In this document: in pieces, positions 11,038 through 25,651 of the stretch
Numbering within the stretch: position 1 is the first letter of the stretch
How the letters are laid out: each line of letters opens with the position of its first letter
Assembly: GCF_021347895.1 (NCBI RefSeq)
Contig: NC_067116.1
Span: 35,537,639-35,601,638, forward strand
Source: Acanthochromis polyacanthus
Lineage: Eukaryota; Chordata; Actinopteri; Pomacentridae
Direction: 5' to 3'
DNA length: 64,000 bases
Position numbers and translations under genes: made by a program
The notes under the pieces: generated by a model
What the model was told of the DNA's origin: nothing
What the model saw: only the letters and a program-made list of their open reading frames with translations
Databases searched by the model: none

Positions 11038-11606
11038 TAGGGCTGGGCGATAAATCGAATTAATTCGATTAATTCACCTTTTTAAAACCTGACGATTTGA
11101 ACATTTGCCAAATCGCAAAATCGAGGCGAGCTTAAATATATAACAATACAGATTCTTCTTCTGCCTTTCACGACTTGTGCACTGGCGTTTGCTTCCGCCT
11201 CTCATCTCCTTCCGCCAGAACACTCACACCCCCATCATGGCGGACAGAACAGCAGACGAAGAGTTGGTTGCGAGAAAAGGGCCTCATGTTTCATAGATTA
11301 TATGGAAGTGGTTCGGCTTTGACAAGACTGACACAGAGCAAACTACCGTCATGTGCAAGATTTGCAAAAGTACTATGAAAACAAAGAGTAGCAGCACAAC
11401 TAACCTCTTTCAGCACATCTGGCAGAGGCATCCTAAAGAATGGGAAGAGTCCCTGCAGCTACGGGAGTGTGGCATGGCTAGCACTAGCCATAGCAAACAG
11501 ACCGCAAAGAAACAACAAAAATCGATTAAAATCGTATCGTCCAAGATGACTAAAAAAAAAAAAAAAAAATCGAGATTTAATTTTCTGGCCATATCGCCCA
11601 GCTCTA
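11038..11606 (+). mobile_element. hAT element, internally deleted, BED-finger type
   Basis: Termini TAGGGCTGGGCGATA and, from the right, TAGAGCTGGGCGATA. An 8-bp target duplication ACTTACAG lies at 11030-11037 and 11607-11614. Ends and duplication together are diagnostic of hAT. It keeps a transposase first-exon remnant (next entry) but lacks any catalytic domain, so it is a non-autonomous relic. An A18 run at about 11551-11568 lies near the right end. Confidence 0.85.
11237..11503 (+). pseudogene. BED zinc-finger N-terminus of an hAT transposase (ZBED-like)
   Basis: Reading from the ATG at 11237 gives MADRTADEELVARKG, then an in-frame TAG at 11294-11296. The same frame continues with IIWKWFGFDKTDTEQTTVMC and a BED-type finger: CKIC (two cysteines), NLFQH and the histidine of QRHP. 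This is the arrangement of ZBED/hAT N-termini, where the finger binds the transposon ends. After LQLREC the frame runs into lysine-rich filler; the dimerisation and catalytic regions are deleted. One stop codon and the deletion make it a pseudogene. A start at the internal ATG 11351 would begin at the finger itself and is unlikely to be meaningful. Confidence 0.78.
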
Positions 11607-11839
11607 ACTTACAGTATTTCATATGTAACAAACTTTAGGTACCAATCCAGGCAACCTGCAGATTGAAGCATTTCGTTATCAATATTCTTCTTCAGAATTT
11701 GTTTCCAGTGGCAGTTTTAAAGTATTTGAGCAGATTTCTAGTTGGGCTAGTGTGCTTGAGCTATACCTAAGGAGAAAGATGTTTAAATATGTCATTTTAA
11801 TATACAGAGATGAGTTTTTAGGGGTTTTATCAATGACTG

Positions 11840-12175
11840 TAGAGTGACTTCTATGGACTACCATCAATTTTGTACAGACATTCATGGTTCCCAAAGCTAA
11901 ATTCTACTGCATTTAGTAATCCTTTGGCTTTCCTTTGAGCACCACCAGAAGACATTTCCATTCATCCTCCTATCTAACATCTAATAAATAAATAAATGAT
12001 GCATTTGTAGTTCACAGATGATGAATAAAATAGACTTTGGTGACTCCCTAATTTTTTTCTACCACCATTTTTAGGACAAACATCTTGATGGCTGTTGGAT
12101 GAACCAACATTCATGATTAACTGCAAACTCTTTGATGATTCCATGACTTTTCATCTAGTGCCATCAGTTTAAAAT
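11840..12175. repeat. decayed dispersed repeat
   Basis: Contains 'ttgtacagacattcatggtt', 'gactttggtgactccc' and 'catgacttttcatctagtgc', which match remembered text of a common fish repeat of unknown class. Strongly mutated. Confidence 0.5.
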
Positions 12176-12324
12176 GTCAGAATCACGAGTTAAAACATGT
12201 TTAGTATTAATTAGCAAATGTAAACATGCAATAAATGGTGAACATGGCATCAACTTTGCCAACAGCCTACAGGAGCATAGTCACTGTGAGCCTGTTAGAA
12301 CGGCAACATTAGCATCTCCTCACT

Positions 12325-12640
12325 GTCTGTGTGTCTCTTTGTTCTTCACCTGTCTGGATAAGTGTTTATGAGATCTGATTAAAACTTGGTAGACATATTG
12401 CTGGGGACCTGAGGAAGTGCAGAGTCAAGTTTGGCGTGGCTTTGTTGAGCTGTGGCCTTTTTGGGGTAATTTTTGGCTGCCCATGAGTTAGCAGTCCTGT
12501 TATTAATCAACATCATCAAACTGAACTGTATGATGTTACTTTCTCATAAGAGAATCAGAGGAAAATACATGATGTCATGTGATGTCACTCTCTGCTGAGA
12601 GCCATACAGACACCGGCAGAACTCGTTTATCTCAAAGAAC
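12325..12640 (+). repeat. dispersed family A, copy 3
   Basis: Starts after TGTCTGTGTGTC. Key text: 'gattaaaacttggtagacat', 'attgctggggacctgaggaa', then 'tgatgtcatgtgatgtcact'. It serves as an uninterrupted reference for the insertion in copy 4. Confidence 0.65.
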
Positions 12641-16343
<3,703 letters not shown>

Positions 16344-17354
16344 AGAGACCTGGAGATAGGGAGAAAAGACTATAGAACAACATATGAGATCATCTCGACT
16401 CCCTCGCTGACAAGTGTTTTATCACTTGGAGCCTGAGGCCAGCTACATGCCGGCTCTCTAGAGGAAGGCTGCAGAGAAGGTAACAGTTTGCTTTCCTCAT
16501 TAATGCGACATAAGAATAGGGCCATTAGATGTAATTGCCTCAGTATGTGATGTGGAAGATAAGACGTAAATGTGTGTGTGTATGCACCAGCATCTGATTG
16601 TGATTTTGTGTGTGTAGGTGAGACATCACTGCGTGTGGTACTACAATGCTAAATGTTCAAGAAATCATAATGGCGGGCATCGACTGATTATGATGCATGC
16701 ATTCTGTACAACATGCCTGGATCACGATGACCCACATCAGTTATGAAGCATATGATGTAAGTACTTCAAAAACTGGTATAAATCCCTGCTGAAAAATGAA
16801 TCAGCTTCATGATTTGACAAGGCTTTAGTAACATTTGGTTACACTTAGCTGCAATAATGACTTGATTAGCTTTGGGGAATGATCATAGTTTGTGTTAGAT
16901 TACTTAAAGTCTCTCTCTGGAGGTTGATTTAACCTCTACAAACTCCCCTCAATGTAATGAAGTTTTCCTATTTAGAAGTTAAAATAAGCCTCAAAACAGC
17001 TTAGATGTAACTTTATACTGTTGCTTTCTTTAGAGTGTGCAGATCTGTGAAGTTTTCTCTCCACTCACTGCAGCTGGAGCACACCAGCTCACCCATGTCT
17101 CTGTTTAAACACTGTAACATTAATCGACAAGACACAATGGCAAGTTGTATATTGGATTAATGAAGGCATACATCTTCCAACTGGAAACCGATTCGAAAGA
17201 AGAATGATATGGCAAGTCCCAGTTTGCAAGTTCAAATGATTGGTATCTTAGGTCTGTTACAAATGAAACCTTGGGAGCCTTAATATGTGTTCTTGAGACT
17301 GCTATTAGCATGTCAGCGTGCCATGTTGGTATGATGCTCAGCCATAGTGTTGAA
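16344..17354. other. no gene seen
   Basis: Unique-looking sequence with no recognisable element or exon. Confidence 0.4.
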
Positions 17355-17690
17355 TAGGACTGGACCCGAATATCCCAAATATCCGAATATTCGTTCGCTA
17401 CGGCACTATCCGGATATTAATTTTGGTATCCGAAGATGCAGGGGAAGATGCCGCATTACTGTCTTCCCTCCGCCTTCGACCCACATCGGCACTTATCGGC
17501 TCATCTCGTCGTGTGATCATATAAGCATATGCACATATGTCTACACCATATACACATATGTCTATGTGATCACTCCCTCCTCCCCCAGACGAAAATATTC
17601 GGAGCTCATCTCTTGGCCCACTTTGGTCACAAGCCGCCGTCGCCCCCCACCCCCATTTTACAAACATTAACATGTAGTTACCACTAGGGA
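17355..17690. mobile_element. hAT-like fragment with internal inverted repeat
   Basis: Starts TAGGACTGGACCCGAATAT, then repeated ATCCGAATATTCG text, as at one end of a fish hAT derivative. A second terminus was not found, so the right limit is a guess. Inside, 17511-17574 forms an imperfect inverted repeat (GTGATCATATAAGCATATG facing its near-complement) with two direct CACATATGTCTA units. Confidence 0.42.
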
Positions 17691-18913
17691 AACGTCATGT
17701 TTAAAAACATAGTCAGTGATGACACAGGAAGAAAATTAAGTCTCTGGTGTGAACGTCAAGTAGTTTGTCCACCCATCCATCCACCCCAACCTTCTCCTTT
17801 TATCGGCTTTGTCACAGTACAACGCATGAATGACTCCTTTGTTCCCAAACATATGTCATTTCAGGGTACATGCACCCATGTCTGAGCTAACTAGCTCCTG
17901 GCTTTGATGATCCTAATGACCTTCTTACTTAAATTTTTGGCAAGACAGCAAATAAGCATTCTCAACAGTGCAATAATATTCCTTTAAATGTTGAAAGGAT
18001 TATCTGTACTTTCGCTCTGGTAATAGCTGCAATAAAATGTTACTGTTCTGTTTATATTGTTAGTATCAGTTTAGAAAATTAAAGTTAAGTGACTTAATCT
18101 CTTCAAAGGTATTAGCTAGTTCTTGAACACACATCTGCAATTTCAAAAGCACTTTAAAGCCTCCAGCTTGGCAAACGATGCTAAATAAAGATGAATGAAA
18201 AGGTCGCTGTGGTCTCTGCTACACAGAGGGAGGCAGAGTGGGCAGGAGATTCAGCTCCACTTCTCCAGCTGTACTTTTTACCTAACATATTTCTTTAACC
18301 ACAAAGTTACCTTTGAAGTACAGCAGGAAGCTTACAGAAAATCTTTCCCACTACTTGCAGAAAAACTTACAAGACGGGGTTCCAGAGATCCCTGAGTTCA
18401 TTTGCAGAAGTGGTTCTACCATAGAGGAGCACTCCTACTGATAAACACATATATCTGCCATAGGGAAAACTGACGGATCTACGATTGATTTCAAAACACT
18501 GGTACCTGGTAGTTCACTTGGTTTTGGAGTGGGAAGGCTGAAGAGGGAAAAGAGACAACACAAGAGACCTGCCGGTGAACTCTGCATCCTGAGTGAAACT
18601 GTCAGGTTTTTATTTTAACAACAGGAAAGCAACATGAGAGTGGGAAAGAGTTTTTACCACAGAGAGAGAACAGTCAGCAGTTTGTGCAAAGTATCAATGG
18701 AGAATTTCTGTCCCTTCCTTTCCCTCTCTGTACTCCTGAGGGCAGGAGATATGCCACATCTACAAAACCCGGATCGGTACAAAGCAACTTCAGAGTCAAC
18801 TCTAAAATCACAGAATCACCCTGAAAATTTTATAACTTTTAGCAGAATGACTGGGTACATCATGTACATTTAAAAAGTATTCAAAGGGTTGCTTTTTTTT
18901 TTTTTACCTTGCT
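17691..18913. other. no gene seen
   Basis: No recognisable exon or element. A T15 run lies just left of the AT-rich element. Confidence 0.4.
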
Positions 18914-19861
18914 CAACACTGTTACATTTACTACATATTTCAGTTTTTTTGTAACATTGGATCCACTTTGTTGATCAAAAGTCATTGTATTTCAAAAATC
19001 CCTAAAAACTTAAAATCTGGCAGCAAGTGTGTCAGAAAAAAATGTGTTAAAAAGTAATGGACTAAAAAAACAGTTTAATTAAAGTTGAAAATAACAGCCA
19101 ATATTTGTAAAATAACACAAATTTTAGCTGATTTAAATACAGTAAAGTTGTATTTTTTTTACAGTCACACACAAAAAGAATTTGTTTGTAAAAATACACA
19201 TTTTTAATGTACACATTATGTACATATTGTTTTTACATTTATTTTTTATGGTCAACATTCGAAAGAATAGCCTGTAATTTTACTACATATTGTCTGCAAT
19301 CTCACAAATCAGGAATAATAATTTACTATTTTAAATTCCAACTCTACAAATGTTTTTCTTTTAAATAACAGCAAATATCTCTTGTTTTTCTTTTGCCTCA
19401 TTGAAATACAGTAAAATAGTGTTATTGTAAGGTCACATGAAAAAGAGCAAATTTGCAAAAATACATACTTTTGAGGTGGACAGTATGTTTCCCCGTTTTT
19501 TCCCCCCATTCATACTTCTATTTTATGTGATTTTAATAGATATTATCAGTAATTTACCAAAACTTTATTATATAAATTACATAAAATCATCATTCAAAAA
19601 ATATTTACCATTTTTCAAGTTTCTTTTAGAAAAAAAAATCTTTCAAATAGCATCAAATATTTAAAAAAATGCTTTTGTTGTTGTTGATTGACAGTAAAGT
19701 CATGGTTATTCTACAGTCACAAAAATATAATTGCTATTTGTAAAACAGATTTTCAGTGCAGACATTATGAAGTTTTCACCTGTTTTTTTTTTATTCAATG
19801 AGGAAAGTCACCAAAACAATTTCATCTAAAAATTGGTCAAAAAAAATATTTTACAGTGTTG
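18914..19861. mobile_element. AT-rich non-autonomous element with three tandem units
   Basis: Outer ends CAACACTGT(T/A)A are inverted with respect to each other and resemble the ends at 35746-36515. The interior holds three diverged tandem units starting near 19092, 19366 and 19646 (periods 274 and 280). Each runs AATA(A)CAGC..AAATAT, then about 45 bp later ACAGTAAA, an A/T stretch with TCACA, and AAAAATACA or a close variant. No coding potential. Confidence 0.55.
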
Positions 19862-21679
19862 TTTCAGTATGCTACTTAACTGTTTAGTGTCGACTGGTTC
19901 ACACTGAATAAGACAAATCTGAAATGCAGAGTAAATTAATGTTATGGATATAATGCCCGAGTCATATAAAATCTGCAAAATTAGTCACAATTAAAGAGTT
20001 TAGTTAAAGAATCCATAGCTGTAACCAACAGTAAAGTATCACAAGACACAGTTTGACGTATTGCATTCCTGAAATTGTTACGAAACACAGCGTTGCACCA
20101 GTGAAACGTACAGTATTTCATCTCCTACACAACACTGTCTCTGTGGATGCTGCAGCTCACTCTATAGGCAGACCTAAACAGTGGCTGCTGTGTTTTTCCT
20201 TTTGGGATTATGCTGGGGTTGACTTTAATGCCCAGAGAAGGACATTCATACTGCAGGGTGTTTACGGTACAGAAATGTATGTGTTAAAAACCAACTGACT
20301 TTTCACTACTTCTTTGTCATGTGATGCAGTGCAACATGATTAAGAGAGAAGACAGAGTTAACCTGGCCTGAACCCAGGAATGCACTGTACTCTTTCAGAT
20401 GCATCTACAAAAAAATCGAGCGCAACGTCAAAGACTATTTATGGATGCAACACGTGCACACGAACGCTTTCACCCTGACACTTTTATGCACATGCTAACT
20501 CGCTCTCTTTTTGCCTCTCATCACAGACAAAGCTGCACAAAGTTGTCCAACCAGTCACTGAAAGTCACATGCTGATCACTTGCCCTCTGAACACACACAC
20601 TCACAAACACACATGTACAGGCCTTTGAGGCAGCAGGATATGGCCTCTCCAGGTCTAAAGCCTGGGCTGTTTTTCTTGGCATCCCGCACAGCAAAAACCT
20701 GCTGGAGGATACGCAGCAGCTCCTTGGCCAAACAGGACTGGCCCTACCCCTGGTTCAGATCATACAGAAATACACACTGGACACTTTTCAGTCCGTCTTC
20801 ATCTTTGAAATAGAACTGGACACGGCACTGCTGTGTGGGTTGAAAATGAAAAGGAAGGACGCTGCACAGTGACTGAACAAGGCCACCCAAACTGTACGGC
20901 CTGTGTACCCTCATCCGTTGGCAGAGGTTAATCCCAGTCCTGTTAGTATGACCCTATCTGACACATAGCAGCTTGATGGTAGGAAACATATGGACAGTAG
21001 GACAATAGACAGTGGCAGAAGACTCAAAGAGAAGTGCAAAACTCTCCTCTTCTGCATTACATAAAGAGCCTCCACCTTGCTGTCTATTTCCTCTCTTTTG
21101 TTTTCCTCACCCTTCGTCATATGTATCCCAGAAGCTTTCCCAGTACACCATTCTTTGCATCCATCTTATCTTTTATTTATTTTACTAATGCATACATCCT
21201 GCATCTATATGTGTGTTATTCTTGGGTTTGCAGTTGACTGTGTTGATCTGTAAATGCATGTATGTATTCAGAATGTGTAGATACAAATTCTAACTCATTT
21301 ATACTTTTGAAATGTTATCAGCATCAAAATAAGTTGTGGAAATTGGCGCTTTTTCTATAAACTAGTGCAGTACCCGTGGCCAGTGGTTAAACTCTTCAAT
21401 CTGTGACCGTTTACATGAACTGCAATATCCCGTTTATGATTGAGTTCTTGAAGCATTGCATTTTTGTGTTTGTGAGTCACATCCCGACAACAGAAAACTG
21501 GATAAAGCCTTATCCCACTTTTGAGAAACCCAATTATGTGAGCAAAACAGCGACATACTGTTGCAAGTAAGAAACAGAAAAGCTAAATATTTGGATGGCT
21601 TCTTCCTGGCTAAGGACTTTTATGGAGTGGCTCAACGCTTTGTCCACCTGTGATCTAACATCTAAGAATAATTCAAGCA
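19862..21679. other. mostly featureless; one possible exon
   Basis: Apart from the candidate exon at 20748-20830 nothing is recognised. Short CA text at 20590-20610. Confidence 0.4.
20748..20830 (-). CDS. possible coding exon, unknown protein
   Basis: On the minus strand a pyrimidine-rich run ends in CAACCCACACAG, a good splice acceptor. Then 83 bp encode QCRVQFYFKDEDGLKSVQC, continuing VFLYDLNQG, up to a plausible donor (GGG then GTAGGG). If the donor is not used, an in-frame TAG follows at 20746-20744. Beyond it the frame stays open for about 50 codons with protein-like content (LAKELLRILQQVFAVRD). That leaves two options: a true short exon, or a decayed gene copy with one stop. I do not recognise the protein. 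Confidence 0.28.
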
Positions 21680-21770
21680 ATCTGTGTGTGTGAGAGTGTC
21701 TGTTATTTGCATATCTCAACAAGCATTCATCCAATCTGATTCAAACTTGGTGCGTGTATTGCTCATGACC

Positions 21771-22554
21771 TAGCTTGGAAAATCCAAACTGAATCTCCAT
21801 GTAATCTCCTATCTCCATGTTAGGAGATACCGGAGAGTCAGTTTGGCATTGGGCGAATTGAATCACGTTTCCCTCCCGGGACAGTTTGGTACAACCAATC
21901 ATAGCACGGGAGGCGGGAGTTAATGCTGCGTCATCTTCAGCGCCTGGATTACCCATAAAGATGATGCTGGAGGAGGAGGAGGGGGGCCAAAGCGAATCTT
22001 TTTGTGGTCTCTTGGCGTTTTGGATGGCGTTAGTCGTTGCCTCTTTTCACTTGACGTTTCCGACGACGAGGAGGCAGTGGATGGCTCGTTACTTTCGGCT
22101 TCTTGCCATTGTTTGTACAGAGGAAAATCCCAAACGTGTGAGTAAATTTAAGCAACTTTTACACATACGCACCGACTTGGTTTGGCTCCGATTTAAAGTT
22201 ATTCCTAGCACCGCTAATCGTTCGGAAGGAGTCTTTTGTTGCGTAGCCTTTTCAAAAATAAGTGTTGTACTTGAGAGTACCCCATGTATTCGCAGATTTT
22301 TGTGACAAAAACGGCAGTAATCATTCACCGCGACGCTTTCTCGGCTGCATGCCATTGTTGTTTGGACTACATGGACTACAAGGTCGATTTGTTTGTGCGT
22401 CACATCCGTGTTACGCTGATTGGTTCTTTCTCGTTCAAGCTGCATTCGTTAGCCCCTCCTTTTTGAAATCGTCTTGTATCATCACAATGCCAGACTGCCT
22501 TTATTTGTATTTATATTAATACATAAATAAAATCAGTCTGGATTTTCCAGGCAA
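21771..22554 (-). mobile_element. 784-bp DNA transposon with a ZAD-like reading frame
   Basis: Ends TAGCTTGGAAAATCCAAACTG and, from the right, TTGCCTGGAAAATCCAGACTG are inverted repeats, flanked by a perfect 9-bp duplication CTCATGACC (21762-21770, 22555-22563). The empty site is known from family A copies 2 and 3, so the limits are firm. It lacks a catalytic domain. Nine bases would fit Mutator- or Merlin-like elements; an 8-bp reading would allow hAT or P. The superfamily is not settled. Confidence 0.82.
22089..22355 (-). CDS. ZAD-like zinc-finger fragment of a transposase-type protein
   Basis: An 88-codon frame starting MACSRES carries CRFC at residues 14-17 and CKSC at 65-68: two C-x2-C pairs 47 residues apart, as in zinc-finger-associated (ZAD) or related N-terminal modules. 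Between them lies a conserved-looking, charged segment (ATQQKTPSERLAVLG). An upstream in-frame Met at 22445 would add 30 residues of ordinary-looking sequence; I prefer the inner start because the module begins just after it. It is probably the surviving first exon of an autonomous relative's gene. Whether it is expressed is unknown. The plus-strand open frame at 21886-22305 is its shadow. Confidence 0.55.
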   Translation of the reverse strand: MACSRESVAVNDYCRFCHKNLRIHGVLSSTTLIFEKATQQKTPSERLAVLGITLNRSQTKSVRMCKSCLNLLTRLGFSSVQTMARSRK

Positions 22555-22740
22555 CTCATGACCCAAAGAAGTGCAGTTTTGAGTTTAGAGCAGATTACAC
22601 CAACGGTGGCCATTTTGGGGGTCTTTGTGTAGTCCTCAGACCAGCTTTTGTCTGCATGTAGGTGTAGCCACTGTTGCTAGGTAATATCACAACATCAATG
22701 TCACATGTATGATGTTATAAATCAAAGGCCCTCTGTGTGT

Positions 22741-23238
22741 CTGTCAATACCACATCTGTCTGTAAACATCAGATCTAACCATCGACAGTGGGCACTGCAC
22801 TAGTACATACAAAATTTTGAACGTGCTTTTGTGAGACGCAAACTCCTTAGCAACTGAACAATATTTCCCACAACTTCCCAGTTTATGTGATACTACGACT
22901 GTTCCTAGTGTCCAGTAAAAAGATTTTTTCTCCACTAAGGTTCACTAAACTCCATCATGAGGACCAATCCCACCAGTTACAGCTGCAGAACTTCATCCAC
23001 CATTTTCTTGTCCTGCATGGTGGCAGTTAGTCTGACACCAGTCAAAGTGGTGAACATGTGTAACATTTCTTGTTGCTTCCGTCTCACTATTGCAGGCAAA
23101 AAGGTCTTCCACATGACTGTCTACGCAAACACACACATTTACAGTTTGCACTTGTTCTGCTTTAACTTTGCACAGCTCCCTCAAACTGCGACTGTTAACA
23201 AAAGCATTTGTTGTTTAAAAAAATGTGAGCCAAAGACA
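22741..23238. other. no gene seen
   Basis: Unique-looking sequence with no element or exon recognised. Confidence 0.4.
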
Positions 23239-23242
23239 TTAA

Positions 23243-23727
23243 CCCTCCTGTGGTCTTCATTTACAGGCACCAAAAACTACCATTTCCTTGTCTGAAAAAA
23301 TCCAAAAATTCAGCAAAAAAATTCCCCAAATTTCAGAAAATTTGCAAAACCTGCAGGAATAAAATTCCAATAATTCCTTAAAAGTTTCCTTTAAAAATTT
23401 TATTTGAAAGATCCCCACATTTGGCAAGAAAATTCTTGTAAATATTTTCAAAAAATGAGTAAAAATCTTCCAAAAAATCTTAAAAATATCTTAAGTGATT
23501 ACATATATATCAGTAAATCTGCTAGTATTTTTTAAAGAACATTCACAAAAAATCTTTTGTGAATGTTCTTAAGAAACTTTTTTAATATTTATTTTTTTCC
23601 ACCAAAAAATGTTCAAAGATTTCCCAAAAATGTGGACATCAGAAGTTTCACAGTGAAAATATATATTTTTTTCCACATTTTCAAACTTTAAAACGGGTCA
23701 ATTTTGACCTGCAGGACGACACGAGGG
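23243..23727. mobile_element. piggyBac-type non-autonomous element (TTAA)
   Basis: Flanked by TTAA at 23239-23242 and 23728-23731. Termini CCCTCCTGTGGTC and, from the right, CCCTCGTGTCGTC differ at two of 13 positions. CCC ends next to TTAA are the piggyBac signature. The inside is A-rich and non-coding with a perfect 16-bp hairpin (23535-23550 with 23555-23570, loop AATC), and GGGTCAATTTTGACC near the right end. Confidence 0.82.
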
Positions 23728-23731
23728 TTAA

Positions 23732-25642
23732 AGCAGCTTCAAAATTCATTGCTCGCTTTTTCATTGCCCGTGGGGTTGCTGCAAGTCAGAGGCTACCGTC
23801 AGCTCACCGATCTGGGTTTTGAAACACTGACTTCACTAGCAGCAGGTTACTTGGCATCCAGACTGAACATAGACCACTGGCACAAACATCTTCAGCTGAA
23901 GGACGCCTTTGAAGTGCTCGCTGTGGTTTGTAAATTGATGAAAACCTTAATGGCAGAAATGAAGCCAGCAGAGAGCAAAACAAATGTGTGATTCATCTTC
24001 AAGGGCCTTGAAGTAATTGTTACAGAATGCTTTGTCCTTCAGCCAGTAAACTCAGGTTGTGCAGCTATAAAAGAGGCCAGTTCGATGTGAAACAAACAAA
24101 CAAACAAACAAGTGTGCAGCAAACATATGTCCTTTCTGGATGCAATGAAATTATTGCAACAGCAGTATGACTTGTTGTGATATAAATCCAAACGCACCTC
24201 ATGAATATACTGAAAGTGACTGCGCAGCTTTGCATATTTATTCCTTTAAATTTGTTAGTGGATGCTGTGTTGGAGTGAGGGTAAGGCCGCAGGGTGTAAG
24301 AAAAGTCTTTTAATAACTAGCAGGCCTGTGTAGCTCGTGGCCATCGAGAAAATGTTTATTTTGATGGATAGGCCAAGAGCGACCAGCTGGTTTGAGTTGG
24401 GAACAATACTGGAGATTCAGCCTGCATATGGTTTTGATTTGGGCCTCCCTCCTCCTCTGATTCTCAATCCCCTTTCTCCATCATCCGCCTTTCTCTCTCC
24501 ACAGGCCACTATTGCCTGTGTCTTAATTTCCTGGGAATCCTGCTGTCCCTCACCTCACCATCAGTTCAACTTTGTTTTTTTTTTCCTGTCACCTTTACTT
24601 ACTCCCTGTACAAGTCTCTGAGGATCGGAGCTGATAAAGTAATGAATGACTCATAGAAGTGCATCATGTTTTATTGCTGAAGATTAACAGAACACAAAAG
24701 GTTCGGTAATCCCTGAATTGTTGGCCTTTCTGCTCTATTGTACGCTCGCTGGGAGAGCAGAAGTACTTATTGGCCCCCGAAGCATTTCGGTCTTACGTGT
24801 CTGTAAGGGAGCTAATGACACCAGAAATAAAAATCCCAAAAAAGAACACTTTGCATTCATTTAGTAGAATAGAGAAGTTTGTATCTGCACAGTGAGATTT
24901 GATTGTGTGCTAAAACAAAGAGGGCATATGTCAGCCAGATGAGAGTTGTGAATGTGTCTCTGCATGCATGCATGAATGAATGAATGTCTATGGGTGTATA
25001 TGCATCGCCCACGTTATCCATCTTGTTCCAGTCTTTTCTTGCCACAGTGCTGGTGACTGCTGGGCGCCTGATCAGCTCAAACTTCTTCTATTTCACCGTG
25101 CAGGCTGTGGTGGAACTCCTCTCACTCTGTGGTCTGCCTGTGGTCAGTGGCCTCCTCACACAGGATCCACCAAAGGCTTTTTTTTCTCCTCAGTTTCCTG
25201 TCTCAAACTCATATGCACACATAGGAACAAACATCCAAACACAAGCCCGCACTTGGACATGGATGCACGTCACATATGGGATGTGAAGAAATTCGGTTCT
25301 GTGGTGAGCCCATTAGTTTTACGCAATGGAGTAAATCAGATGTTGTGGTACTGCAGGGGTATTTCCCTGGCAGTGCAGCATTTATAAATTTTTAAATGGT
25401 CTTAGTCTGGAATGGCCAGTCCCCCATTAACGAAAACCCCCGTCACTGCCAGCCCCCCTCAGTTTGTGCTGCAGAGGGCGGGAACAGCCATCTCCTAGTG
25501 ATGTTGCATTCATAACTGAATGCTAGTGAACGTCTTGTCCTTTTTTATCTCCTCAAGTAAATCACACCTTGTTTTCTCCCAGAGAGCTTGTGAGTTTAAT
25601 AGTTTTCCTCACCTTACTGTGCATTCATTCACTGCTGCTATG
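23732..25642. other. mostly featureless; simple repeats and one possible exon
   Basis: Holds (AAAC)n at 24090-24112, TGCA/TGAA tetranucleotides at 24961-24986 and the candidate exon at 25032-25142. Nothing else recognised. Confidence 0.4.
25032..25142 (+). CDS. possible coding exon, unknown protein
   Basis: Follows the acceptor-like CTTGTTCCAG and encodes SFLATVLVTAGRLISSNFF, then YFTVQAVVELLSLCGLPV (37 codons), ending before GTCAGT, a usable but imperfect donor. The third positions are C/G-rich and the product is hydrophobic, as in a membrane segment. A second frame is also open over the same stretch, which weakens the case. Protein not recognised. Confidence 0.22.
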
Positions 25643-25651
25643 CATTAGCGA

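Larger units (their letters stand above)
21680..22740 (+). repeat. dispersed family A, copy 4, split by an insertion
   Basis: Left part 21680-21770 ('catatctcaacaagcattca', 'gattcaaacttggtgcgtgt') and right part 22555-22740 ('aaagaagtgcagttttgag', 'gtggccattttgggggtctt') join into one family A copy when the 784-bp element and one copy of CTCATGACC are removed. Copies 2 and 3 confirm the join. Confidence 0.75.

Noticed and set aside
21886..22305. 139-codon plus-strand frame
   Set aside because: Lies opposite the ZAD-like frame, has no motif and starts mid-element; a shadow.
23704..23991. 95-codon frame overlapping the TTAA element edge
   Set aside because: Its start lies in the transposon terminus and the rest has no recognised motif.
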